A stretch of 24,082 bases of DNA, taken from SMTZ1-83 sp048883405 (lineage in GTDB: Archaea; Asgardarchaeota; Thorarchaeia; Thorarchaeales; Thorarchaeaceae). The stretch covers positions 1-24,082 of the forward strand of contig JBHLQS010000021.1 in assembly GCA_048883405.1 (NCBI GenBank), read 5' to 3'. The notes beneath the pieces were generated by a model. That model ran no database searches and was not told the DNA's origin. It saw nothing but the letters and a program-made list of their open reading frames with translations. The position numbers were made by a program, and so were the translations under genes. Of the stretch, positions 13,711-21,900 are shown piece by piece (within the stretch, counting starts at the first letter, position 1; each line of letters starts with the position of its first letter).

Positions 13711-14724
13711 ATGACTCGAATCGAAACCGCACACGGTGCTGGTGGAAAGGTGATGCAACGCCTAATAGAGGATGTGATAATTCCGTCCTTCAGTCATAGA
13801 AGACTCGGTTCAATAGGTCTCGATGAGATGGATGATGGTGCCACCCTTCAAATCGACGACAGTAAGTTCATTGTGTGTACCGATGCTCATACTGTTCATC
13901 CATTGTTTTTTCCAGGGGGTAATATCGGAACGCTCACAGCCTGCGGAACAGTGAACGACCTTGCAGTCATGGGTGCAAAACCAGTGGCTATGACTAACAC
14001 TGTTATCGTGGAAGAGGGATTTGAGATTGACACCCTGCAAAGCATCCTCAAGTCGTTGAATGAAGTGATTGAACCCATTGGTGTGGCGATGATTGCTGGA
14101 GACACAAAGGTCATGCCCAAAGGCACGCTTGACAGTCTTGTGATGTCTACAACTGGCATTGGAATTATCTACGGGGATGGGCCAGTGGCGGATAACGGAG
14201 CACAACCAGGCGACGACATCATATTGACAGGGCCAATAGGTGACCATGGGACATCTCTTCTTGCTCATAGAGAAGGCCTTGAGTTTGACACCGACCTCAC
14301 AAGTGATGTTGCATCCTTATGGGTCCCAATTCGGTGCTGCTTAGATGTGGGTGGAGTACATTCAATGAAGGATCCCACACGCGGAGGCACGGCAGTTGCA
14401 TTGAATGAGATGGCATCCAAGTCTGGGGTAGAATTCGAGATACAAGAGAGTTCGATTCCTATTCGACCAGCAGTGGTTTCTTTGTGCGAGATTCTTGGAT
14501 TGAATGCACTGCACATGAGTTGTGAAGGCACCGCGGTCATGACGGTTGATTCTTCAAAGACAGATGACATCTTACGGGCTTTGAGAATGCATGAAACAAC
14601 AACGGAATGTCGTGTAATTGGAAAGGTGAATGAAGGCAGTCCTCGAGTTGTCATGAGGACGGAAATTGGTGGGAGAAAGATTGTGCAGGTCCCATATGGA
14701 GAGCCAATTCCCAGGGTTTGTTAG
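13711..14724 (+). CDS. hypE: [NiFe]-hydrogenase maturation protein HypE
   Basis: A 337-residue PurM-like ATPase. HypE dehydrates the C-terminal thiocarbamate made with HypF to a thiocyanate, which becomes the cyanide ligands of the hydrogenase iron. Conserved blocks are AHGAGGKVMQRLI at the start, DDGATLQIDD, VCTDAHTVHPLFFPGGNIG, CGTVNDLAVMGAKP, IAGDTKVMPKG, SMKDPTRGGTAVALNE and the tail PYGEPIPRVC. The essential C-terminal cysteine is the last residue and is intact. The frame stays open to a TTG at 13615, but ATG 13711 has GGTGGAGG with a 7-nt gap and begins at the expected MTRIETAHG. The extra 32 residues have no family counterpart. It shares the upstream region with rps8e. Confidence 0.94.
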   Translation: MTRIETAHGAGGKVMQRLIEDVIIPSFSHRRLGSIGLDEMDDGATLQIDDSKFIVCTDAHTVHPLFFPGGNIGTLTACGTVNDLAVMGAKPVAMTNTVIVEEGFEIDTLQSILKSLNEVIEPIGVAMIAGDTKVMPKGTLDSLVMSTTGIGIIYGDGPVADNGAQPGDDIILTGPIGDHGTSLLAHREGLEFDTDLTSDVASLWVPIRCCLDVGGVHSMKDPTRGGTAVALNEMASKSGVEFEIQESSIPIRPAVVSLCEILGLNALHMSCEGTAVMTVDSSKTDDILRALRMHETTTECRVIGKVNEGSPRVVMRTEIGGRKIVQVPYGEPIPRVC

Positions 14725-14812
14725 ATTTCTGTTTAATCCGGTGCGAATAATGATGTTGAAACACATGATTTGCGTGTCAAGAATCGCGAATTGAGGTCAC
14801 TCATAATGCACA

Positions 14813-16588
14813 TCAATCCTGAACTGACTTCTCCAGATTTCTCAGCTTCTCACCAGTAGTGGCCTTCTGAAGGATGATTGGGATCGACACAACCATCGCA
14901 AGGAATAGACCATAGGTACTTGAAAGGAGGTAGTCAGCAGCCACTAGGAAGACGCCCATCACAAGTCCTACGCAGACCACGAACATGTGTCCTGAGAATA
15001 CCATCGACTTCATTGATAGACTGCTATCAGTCTTGGAAACTCCAGCCACATCAGCAATCAGACGAGCAATGGCTGCAAGAAATAGGAACATAACTGCTGC
15101 AACCGCTGAAGTTGTTGCAACAATCGCCCCCGCCACTTGTACGTTTCCAGCCCACTGCAACAATCCACCGATGAAGTATCCAATCACGGGGGAACCTGCA
15201 AACAGAAGAATGAGGGCCACAGCAGTCATAATCAGGTCAATCATTGCCTCTGACTTGTGTCGTTTTCCTATCATCGTGCTGTGTCCTTTGGACTTCACAA
15301 GGTAATAGCGGATGCCAAGGTACAGTGATGCGATTCCGAGGTCTATTAGCATGAATCCGACGCAGAGCAAGATGACGTTGATTCCGAAGGACTGAATGAA
15401 ACTCCATGGCATGAATCCCTTTGCAAGATATAGTGCTGTGAGGCCCATGATCATCATCAATACATATGAAAGAACAACACTCCTACCAAAGCGAATTCCT
15501 ATCTGCCTTGCGCTTTCAAGTGTCTGTTTACGAGCATTTTCTCGTTCCAATCTGGCATGCTCATCTTCTTGACTTCCACTGGAATCAGCTTTCTTCCACC
15601 AGAGATCCTGTCCACGGGTCACTACTATAAAGAGAATATATGGACTGAACAAGACTGACCAAATCCATGGTTCCAATGGGTTTGCATGGGGGCGTATGAT
15701 TGACAAAGATATTGCTATGTTTAACAGGATTAGCACAGCTAAATTCACAATCAGGTCAGGTCTGCCATAGGATGCAGGGTCTGCATCTCCTGTTCTTCGA
15801 ATCGCATACATTACATGAAGCACAAGTATCACTGAGAGCGGAACCGACACTACAATTCGGTATTCCATATCAATTGGCGAAAAGAAAGCCGCCCCAAACA
15901 ATACGATTCCAATCATACTGACACAGCTGTCTATGAGGAGTAAATTCTCTCCAAGTTCGAAAGTGGCATTCTCTGGAAATGTGAACAATCTCTGAAGCCC
16001 GGACCAACCAGGAAATGTTCTATCCCATAGAGGCTTGTTTTGCATTTTCTTTCGCAAGAGTAAGGCTGCAAAGACAGCAGCCATGAAGGCTGCCTGCAGA
16101 ATTGGAAAGATGAGCAACAAATTCAGAGCCCATCCCATCATAAAAATGACCGGCGTCCAAGTCACAACTGTCCAAAAGAAGAGCAACGTGATGGATTTCA
16201 AATACGTATGGAGAAAACCCACTGACTTTCTTCTAGACGCTGTGTCTTGCAGTTGAACGTCATTTCTTCCTATCTCAGAAATCTGCTGAGTTGCATGGAG
16301 GTGAGTGGATCTTTCATCTCCTGTCCTGCTTGAAATAGATGAATGAGTGCCATCGAAGTCGGATGACATCGACATTGTAAACTCTGCAGCCACTTCTGAC
16401 GGTGCCCCAAATCGTGCTACGGCTCTCTTAGCAGATTGAATTGTCATTACTCCTTCTGACATGTCCTCTGCCGTGGCAATCATTATTGTTCGAAGCTCAG
16501 CAATGACCTCATCTCTAATGGATTCTGGGAGATTTGACTCGACAAGGTCGAGATAGGTATCAATGACCTGCATTGCTTCATCAGTCAT
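14813..16588 (-). CDS. Large polytopic membrane protein with HAAS-like N-terminal domain, PadR partner
   Basis: A 591-residue protein. Residues ~1-75 form a cytosolic helical domain: YLDLVESNLPESIRDEVIAE, then AKRAVARFGAPSEVAAEF. This matches the HAAS-type domain (DUF1700/permease prefix) that often sits next to PadR regulators. A charged, Ser/Thr-rich linker follows, then about twelve membrane segments to the C-terminus, interrupted by a polar segment near residue 340 (KKADSSGSQEDEHARLEREN). No ABC ATPase or transporter signature is evident. The frame is open to 16726 inside padR, but ATG 16588 is right: it overlaps the padR stop as ATGA, and GGAGG (16599-16603) sits 10 nt ahead. The coupling means that the regulator and this membrane protein are made together. 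Its role may be in envelope stress or lipid-related sensing, but that is speculation. Confidence 0.8.
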   Translation of the reverse strand: MTDEAMQVIDTYLDLVESNLPESIRDEVIAELRTIMIATAEDMSEGVMTIQSAKRAVARFGAPSEVAAEFTMSMSSDFDGTHSSISSRTGDERSTHLHATQQISEIGRNDVQLQDTASRRKSVGFLHTYLKSITLLFFWTVVTWTPVIFMMGWALNLLLIFPILQAAFMAAVFAALLLRKKMQNKPLWDRTFPGWSGLQRLFTFPENATFELGENLLLIDSCVSMIGIVLFGAAFFSPIDMEYRIVVSVPLSVILVLHVMYAIRRTGDADPASYGRPDLIVNLAVLILLNIAISLSIIRPHANPLEPWIWSVLFSPYILFIVVTRGQDLWWKKADSSGSQEDEHARLERENARKQTLESARQIGIRFGRSVVLSYVLMMIMGLTALYLAKGFMPWSFIQSFGINVILLCVGFMLIDLGIASLYLGIRYYLVKSKGHSTMIGKRHKSEAMIDLIMTAVALILLFAGSPVIGYFIGGLLQWAGNVQVAGAIVATTSAVAAVMFLFLAAIARLIADVAGVSKTDSSLSMKSMVFSGHMFVVCVGLVMGVFLVAADYLLSSTYGLFLAMVVSIPIILQKATTGEKLRNLEKSVQD

Positions 16589-16962
16589 TGGAGTCCAGCC
16601 TCCTGTACAAGCTGCATCACTTGGTCGTTCAAGATTCGCCATGATTCCACCATCCGTTTCAGTATCATCCGTCCGTCTCTGGTGACAAAGTAAAGTCGGC
16701 GTTTTTTCCCTGAAGATGTAGACCATTTTCCTTCCAGGATGCCTCGCCTTTCCAACCTGCGAAGTAGAGGATACGTCGTACTTGGCTCGACCTGAAGGGC
16801 GCTATACTCCTCCGCACTGAGTTTCTGCATTATATCGTATCCCCAAGATTCTCCATCTAGAACTATGGCGAGAATGGCGAGAGAGAGCGCTCCTCGTCTG
16901 ATTTCAAGAGACCACCGTTCATATTCAAACTCAGGATTGGCTGTTTCCTTCATCTCTGCCAT
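16585..16962 (-). CDS. PadR-family transcriptional regulator
   Basis: A 125-residue winged-helix repressor. The PadR core runs from LEIRRGALSLAILAIVLDGE through SWGYDIMQKL. The recognition region is PSTTYPLLRRLERRGILEGK and the wing carries KKRRLYFVTRDG. A short C-terminal helix (RMILKRMVESWRILNDQVMQ) should form the dimer, as in the short PadR-s2 group. PadR proteins usually repress their own operon and respond to small ligands. The 7-bp inverted repeat at 17011-17032, just downstream of the TATA box, is a fitting autoregulatory site. AGGGA lies about 9 nt before the ATG; ATG 16953 is an alternative. The downstream membrane gene overlaps the stop by 4 nt. Confidence 0.9.
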   Translation of the reverse strand: MAEMKETANPEFEYERWSLEIRRGALSLAILAIVLDGESWGYDIMQKLSAEEYSALQVEPSTTYPLLRRLERRGILEGKWSTSSGKKRRLYFVTRDGRMILKRMVESWRILNDQVMQLVQEAGLQ

Positions 16963-17010
16963 CTGCCTTGTCCCTCGAAACTTGATTAGCCGACATTGAT
17001 TGTTTACTAT

Positions 17011-17043
17011 GTGCCACGATAGTATGTGGCACGATATATATAC
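17011..17043 (-). promoter_or_regulatory. padR promoter with operator-like inverted repeat
   Basis: GTGCCAC (17011-17017) and GTGGCAC (17026-17032) form a perfect 7-bp inverted repeat with an 8-nt spacer. Directly upstream on the minus strand is GTATATATATC (17043-17033), a strong TATA box. The expected start site is about 17012, so a protein bound to the repeat would block initiation. PadR is the obvious candidate, by inference. Confidence 0.65.
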
Positions 17044-17064
17044 GCTTTTCTATGAGAACCAATT

Positions 17065-17081
17065 GCTGATGTTTCATCAGC
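17065..17081. repeat. Perfect 7-bp hairpin
   Basis: GCTGATG (17065-17071), loop TTT, CATCAGC (17075-17081). It lies 80 nt beyond the stop of the 17632-17162 gene and just upstream of the padR TATA box. It may be a terminator for the former. No other feature explains it. Confidence 0.4.
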
Positions 17082-17161
17082 CTGACTCCTGTCATGGGTG
17101 GTCAGAAGATGGTGCAAGTCCAAATAGGAGCATTGAATCATAGAGCATACTTGTTTCAGCA

Positions 17162-17632
17162 TTAGGGTGAGTCATAGGTCCTTATCTCACTCTCATACTT
17201 GGCGAATACCATCGGAGCTGGACCAATCCTATTCCGAATTCTCAACAGCTCCCTGAATTCAATCAAGGATAAAGATAGTACTAGTACCCCCATAATCAAC
17301 ATCGGAATGTTGGAACTTATCCCTCTAATGATAGGTAGCAGTGAGTTTGCAGATATCCCAATTGCGATGAGTGACACGAGAAGTGCAGCAGACCAGAATT
17401 TTCGACTCGGCCTTATACTCCAAAATCCCATTAGAACATCTAGTAATCCTAGATACATTGGAACGCCAAAATTCCACGGGTTGCATGATGCTGGAGCTGG
17501 TCCACGGATGCAATCAAGATACCAGAGATACTGCATCCATGCGACTGAGAAATACATTGGAATTCTGGACAGGTTTATTAGTCGTACCAGCAGTTTGCTG
17601 TTACTTTTATTGTCTACCACATGGAAACTCAT
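17162..17632 (-). CDS. Small four-span membrane protein, unknown function
   Basis: A 156-residue protein with about four membrane segments: residues ~25-42, ~57-70, ~78-96 and ~108-125. Loop one holds two cysteines (LDCIRGPAPASCNPW) that could pair outside the cell. Two short basic loops (SIRPSRKF and LLRIRNRIG) fit the positive-inside rule. I do not recognise the family; DoxX-like and other small four-helix proteins have a similar outline. The minus frame is preferred over the open plus frame of similar size because it has clear membrane topology, and GGAGGGG lies 5 nt before its ATG. A TATA-like GGTATATTATCC at ~17684-17695 would start transcription near 17660. It lies 90 nt after scpB on the same strand, so partial read-through from the smc operon is possible. 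Confidence 0.7.
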   Translation of the reverse strand: MSFHVVDNKSNSKLLVRLINLSRIPMYFSVAWMQYLWYLDCIRGPAPASCNPWNFGVPMYLGLLDVLMGFWSIRPSRKFWSAALLVSLIAIGISANSLLPIIRGISSNIPMLIMGVLVLSLSLIEFRELLRIRNRIGPAPMVFAKYESEIRTYDSP

Positions 17633-17721
17633 GATAGCCCCTCCATTCCGAGAGAGTAAACACAGATTGAAACGGAGATATGTTGGATAATATACCTCCC
17701 ATCTCAGTAGTCTTCCACTCT

Positions 17722-18276
17722 CTACTCAAAACCAAGTTCAGCTCTGGCCTCAGCTTGCTGCTGGTCCTCTAGAATCTTCTTCATTTGATGCTTGAGCTGG
17801 GCCTTCATCTTTATGCGATCATGATCGAGGCCGAAGTAGTCTGAAAAGAGAGTAGTTGTTTTGAGCAATTTGCTCCTTCCTTCAGGAATCGCCTCAATGA
17901 ACTTCTTCTCGATCAGGTCTTTGATATGGTCATAGCAGTGAGTCCCTCTCTCAGCCACAAGCTCCGATTGCAGGATGGGCTGTTTCAAGGCGACATAAAC
18001 CAGTGTCTGAAGCGTGGCGAACGATAGAAGTCCACCCGGGATAAGCTTCGCGACATGAGGAGTCAATTCAGGCCTGAGCTGCATCACCCATCGCTCTCGG
18101 GGAAGCTCCACAACTTCAAGTGCTCCCTTTCGTTTATTGTACATATGACCAATCTCTTCCAACACTCGTTTTGTAGAGGACTCCGCTTTTCCTACAACAG
18201 CAGCCAGTTCCTCTATTGATATTGGCCTTCCTGCCACATAGAGGGCCGCCTCTAGTTTCACCTTGTCATCTTCCAT
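17722..18276 (-). CDS. scpB: Segregation and condensation protein ScpB
   Basis: A 184-residue kite-type winged-helix protein. The N-terminal winged helix shows LEAALYVAGRPISIEELAAVVG. The second winged helix follows WVMQLRPELTPHVAKLIPGG with LSFATLQTLVYVALKQPILQSELVAERGTHCYDHIKDLIEKKFI and GRSKLLKTTTLFSDYFGLD, matching ScpB. Family role: a ScpB dimer binds ScpA and so regulates the SMC ATPase heads. The frame begins with GTG 18285, whose GTGA overlaps the scpA stop. I prefer ATG 18276 because AAGTGAG lies 4 nt ahead and the MEDDKVKLEAAL start is natural. Third gene of the smc-scpA-scpB operon. The C-terminal tail is glutamine- and glutamate-rich. Confidence 0.93.
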   Translation of the reverse strand: MEDDKVKLEAALYVAGRPISIEELAAVVGKAESSTKRVLEEIGHMYNKRKGALEVVELPRERWVMQLRPELTPHVAKLIPGGLLSFATLQTLVYVALKQPILQSELVAERGTHCYDHIKDLIEKKFIEAIPEGRSKLLKTTTLFSDYFGLDHDRIKMKAQLKHQMKKILEDQQQAEARAELGFE

Positions 18277-18281
18277 AGAAC

Positions 18282-18998
18282 TCACTTCGTTTCAATAGAT
18301 GGATGTATCTCGTCATCCTCCTCAGACGGCGGAGGGGGAGGAAGCATCTTCACCCAGATGACATCATCTTCATCCATCCAAATGTCAATAAACGCTCTTC
18401 CATAGAGGTGAAGTAGAGCAAAGAAGACTCGGACAATCTCCCTTCGAGTATTGTTCATGAGAATATCAACAAACTTTGCAGTTTCACCAATCTCCATTAT
18501 TTTCAGGAGATCGTCATAGACTTCGGTTATGTTCTCCTCTACGTCTGCCCGTGTGGTCTCCATTTTGAAGTCCATTGGCTCTATGCTGGGTCGATATCCC
18601 TTCTTCCGCGGAATAGTGTGCTGACGAGGACCTTTGCTCAACACTCGGTCCATCGCTATAAGCAGTTCTTGAAGAGTGACTCGCTGATTGCTCACTCTAA
18701 ATGGAGGTCGAATCAGAGGAATGACGAGTTCATCATCATCTGCATCCTTATCCGGAGGAAGAATCCCAAGCTCAACGAGTTCACGAGTCTTCCTCATGAA
18801 GATGACAGAAGCGGAATACAATGCACTTCCTGAGATTCTGAAGTCAATGTCCCCGAAACGCTTCATCTCACGAATAAACCCTGCAACTAGCTTACCGACA
18901 TCAACATTCCACGGTTTGATCTTATCCAGTTGAAGTACATCGGTGAGGAGAATGTAGGGCGGAGATGCCCAGAAAGGTGAGTCCTCTTCCTCACTCAT
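18282..18998 (-). CDS. scpA: Segregation and condensation protein ScpA (kleisin)
   Basis: A 238-residue kleisin that bridges the SMC heads. The N-terminal part has SPPYILLTDVLQLDKIKPWNVDVGKLVAGFI and YSASVIFMRKTRELV, the SMC-neck-binding helical region. The centre has a variable acidic linker (DKDADDDEL). The C-terminal winged helix appears in RREIVRVFFALLHLYGRAFIDIWMDEDDVIWVKM. An acidic, proline-rich tail (PPPPPSEEDDE) ends the protein. The ATG (18998-18996) overlaps the smc stop as ATGA, the mark of translational coupling, so that ring subunits are made together. Length is typical for archaeal ScpA. No doubt about the family. Confidence 0.93.
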   Translation of the reverse strand: MSEEEDSPFWASPPYILLTDVLQLDKIKPWNVDVGKLVAGFIREMKRFGDIDFRISGSALYSASVIFMRKTRELVELGILPPDKDADDDELVIPLIRPPFRVSNQRVTLQELLIAMDRVLSKGPRQHTIPRKKGYRPSIEPMDFKMETTRADVEENITEVYDDLLKIMEIGETAKFVDILMNNTRREIVRVFFALLHLYGRAFIDIWMDEDDVIWVKMLPPPPPSEEDDEIHPSIETK

Positions 18999-21900
18999 GC
19001 TACTTCTGCCACCTCCTCTAGGTCGAGCTTGACGATTCTTGAAATGCCATCCTGATTTGACACGCCAACTAGGAGGTCTGCTTTTCTGACCGTTGTCGTT
19101 CTCAAAGATACAACAATGAACTGAGATGATTTCGCCATCTCTGCGATAAGAAGGGCCACATTATGGGCATTAACATCGTCTAATGCAGCATCAATCTCAT
19201 CGAACACATAGAAACTTGCTGGATTATACATCTGGATTGCAAATATGAGCGCAAGACCTGTGATAGTCTTCTCACCGCCGCTCATGGCATCCAGTGTCAC
19301 CAGTTCTTTTCCTCTTGGCTTGGATCTAACGGTGATACCGCCCATAAGCGGATGCTCTGGATTCTCGAGCATGAGCGTCGCCTCGCCGCCAGGTGAGAGC
19401 TTCGCAAAGACCTTTGCAAAGTTGTCTGCTATGTCATTGTACACTTGAAGGAATTTTCTAGTCTTCTCAGCTTCAATCTCTTCCATAAAGGCAAGAATCT
19501 CTTTGTGTTCCTCTTCAAGTCTGGTCTTCTTGTCAACAATCTCCTCGTATTGGTCTTTCTCGATATCATAATCTGTGAGAGCCTTTAGGTTGACTGGTCC
19601 TAGCACATCGAGTTCTCTCTCGAATTCCTTTATCTTGTCGTCGAAGGCATCAATCTCTTTGTAAGTCAGCTCAGGCTCCTTCGATCTCTTAGCCATTTCT
19701 TCACTGGCATCTGCCAGTTCATTCAGTTCGGCTGTAAGTCCAACCAAGTCGCTTTCGAGTCGTGATTGCTCTGTCTGGAGTCTATAGACTGCTTTCTCAT
19801 TCGCAGTCTGTTCCTCCCGAATCTCTTCATGACGGAATCTGAGGTTTCGGAGATGTTCTTTCAACTCAAGCTGACGTACCCGTTTGTCTTTCACCGCTTC
19901 GTCTATCTTCTCACGTTCGGCCTTTAGCTTCTCAAAGTCCTGTTCTTTCTCCTCCACATCCGACTGCAGCGCATCTACTCGTTTCTCCAAGTCTGGAATA
20001 CCCTTTTGCACAGTCTTCAGGCGCATATCTAACTCGGTGAGCTTTGGTTTGAGACGTTCATCCAGTGCAACTTTCAGACCAGTTATCTCGCTTGTCAGAA
20101 CCTCGCGTTCCTGGTTATGGTGATTGAGAACCTCTTTGAGATCTTTTAGATACTGAGTTAGTTTAGCGGTGTCGGATGTAGCTAGGGTCTCATTGGCTTC
20201 ATCTCTTTGCTCTCTAACCCTCTCTCTGTGCTCTGACAGTTCAGAGTCCCTCTCCTGAAGCTCTGAAATCTGAGTTTCGAGTTCCTTGATGGTAACTTGT
20301 GCCTTGTTGATTCTTTCCTTGAGAAGCGCAGTCCTATTCTCCTTCTCTTCCAATCGTTCTTCAAGTCCTTCCAGTTCTAGCTTCGCTCTATAGTTGTTCT
20401 TCGAGAGGTCTTGAATCTCCAAGTCCAGCTTGCTCTTCTCCTTTCGAAGACTATCCTGTTGACTGCGTAACTCCGACAATATCTCACTCAGTCCCTTGAG
20501 ACGTTTGACTATCTCTGGACTAGTGTCTTCCAATTGAAGAGAGAGACCGGTTGCAGGTTTGTAGTAGTGACCGCCAGTAATCAGACCTGACCGTTCAATC
20601 AGATCGCCCTCTAGCGATACTGCTCTGCGTCCCTTGAATCCCATTGCCTTTGCTGTTTCGAAGTCCTCTGTGATTAGTGTGTCTTGGAAAACAAACTGGA
20701 AAGCTGATCGCATTTTTTCATCGAATTTCACAAGGTCAATCGCCAGACCTATGACTCCCCTGTCATGAGGGGCTTTCCCTGGCTTTTTGGTGCTGATTCT
20801 ATTGAGTGGGATGAAAGAAGCTCTACCCACTTTCTCAATCTTAAGTATGTTAACACATTTAGTGGCGACTTCGTCATCTTTTACCACAATATGAGTAAGC
20901 CTATTTCCTCCAGCAATTTCCATGGCGGAGGCATACTCAGGGTCGATTGTACCCAGCTCAGCAACTGTTCCATAGATGCCCTCCACCGTCTTTGAGTCAC
21001 GAAGTTCGAGAATTCGACGGATTGCACGGCGTCGTTTCAAGAATGCTTCTTCAGCCTCTTTCAAAGCATCCTGTCGTGCCTGGACGCGAATCAGTTCCTC
21101 TTTTGTCTTTTCGACTATCTGGGCTGATTCTCGAACCTGCGCTTCGACATTCTTGAGATTGTTCTCAATTCTCGCGACCTCGTCTCTCTTGTTCTCTTCC
21201 TTCTCTTCCGCTTCCTTGAGGGTTTCACGTCTTTCAGGTATCACTCTGCGGAGGTCTGACAGTTCTTCTTCCGTCTTTTCCAGCATCTCTGTTGAATCAC
21301 GAAGCTCCTCGTAGGTCATTCCAAGCTCTTTGCCATCGGTCTTTATGGCTGAACGGACCTCAGACACCCCTTCATCAAGTGCCCTCATCTGATTGTTTAG
21401 ATCCTGTAGCCTTAATGTGATCTCAAATGATGTTGCCTGTTCCTTCTCTATTCGGTCCTCTAATCCACTAATCTTGTTTGTACAGCTAAGTATCTCCTCA
21501 TCCAATCTGGCAAGTTCTTGATCTTTCTCCTTAATGAGTGCCTCTGAACCACTGACCTGTTCCTGAATTGACTGAATCTCAACCTCGACAGAATCTCGCT
21601 CTTCCATCTTCGTGTTGTATTCACCATGCACGCGTTCAAGATCCGCCCTTGCATGGTCTACAGCAGCTGAAACAACTCCGTATTGCTCTGAGATTCTAGC
21701 AGAGTCTCCACCGGTTATTTGGTCAATTTCTCCATCAATGTTCTCAATCTCGAGGTCTGTGTCACTAATGCCCTGTTCCACTTCAATAAGTTCCTTGGAG
21801 AGATTCTCAGCCTCTTCTACTCTCTCGGCGAGAGTCTCTTGGATAGTTTCAATCCTGCTTTTTCCTTTGATAGTCCGCCAAGCTATGCTGTCGATTCTGA

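Noticed and set aside
17060..17110. Possible C/D box small RNA (TGATG and CTGA near the hairpin at 17065)
   Set aside because: Box C lacks the full RTGATGA form and no C'/D' pair is spaced properly. The perfect GCTGATG/CATCAGC hairpin explains the similarity.
17092..17163. Very short plus-strand frame of about 23 codons in the padR upstream gap
   Set aside because: It lacks a ribosome site and any membrane or domain pattern. It cannot be distinguished from chance.
17199..17690. Plus-strand open frame of 163 codons opposite the four-span membrane protein
   Set aside because: It has irregular composition, no clear domains and no ribosome site. The minus frame has regular membrane spans and GGAGGGG 5 nt before its ATG.
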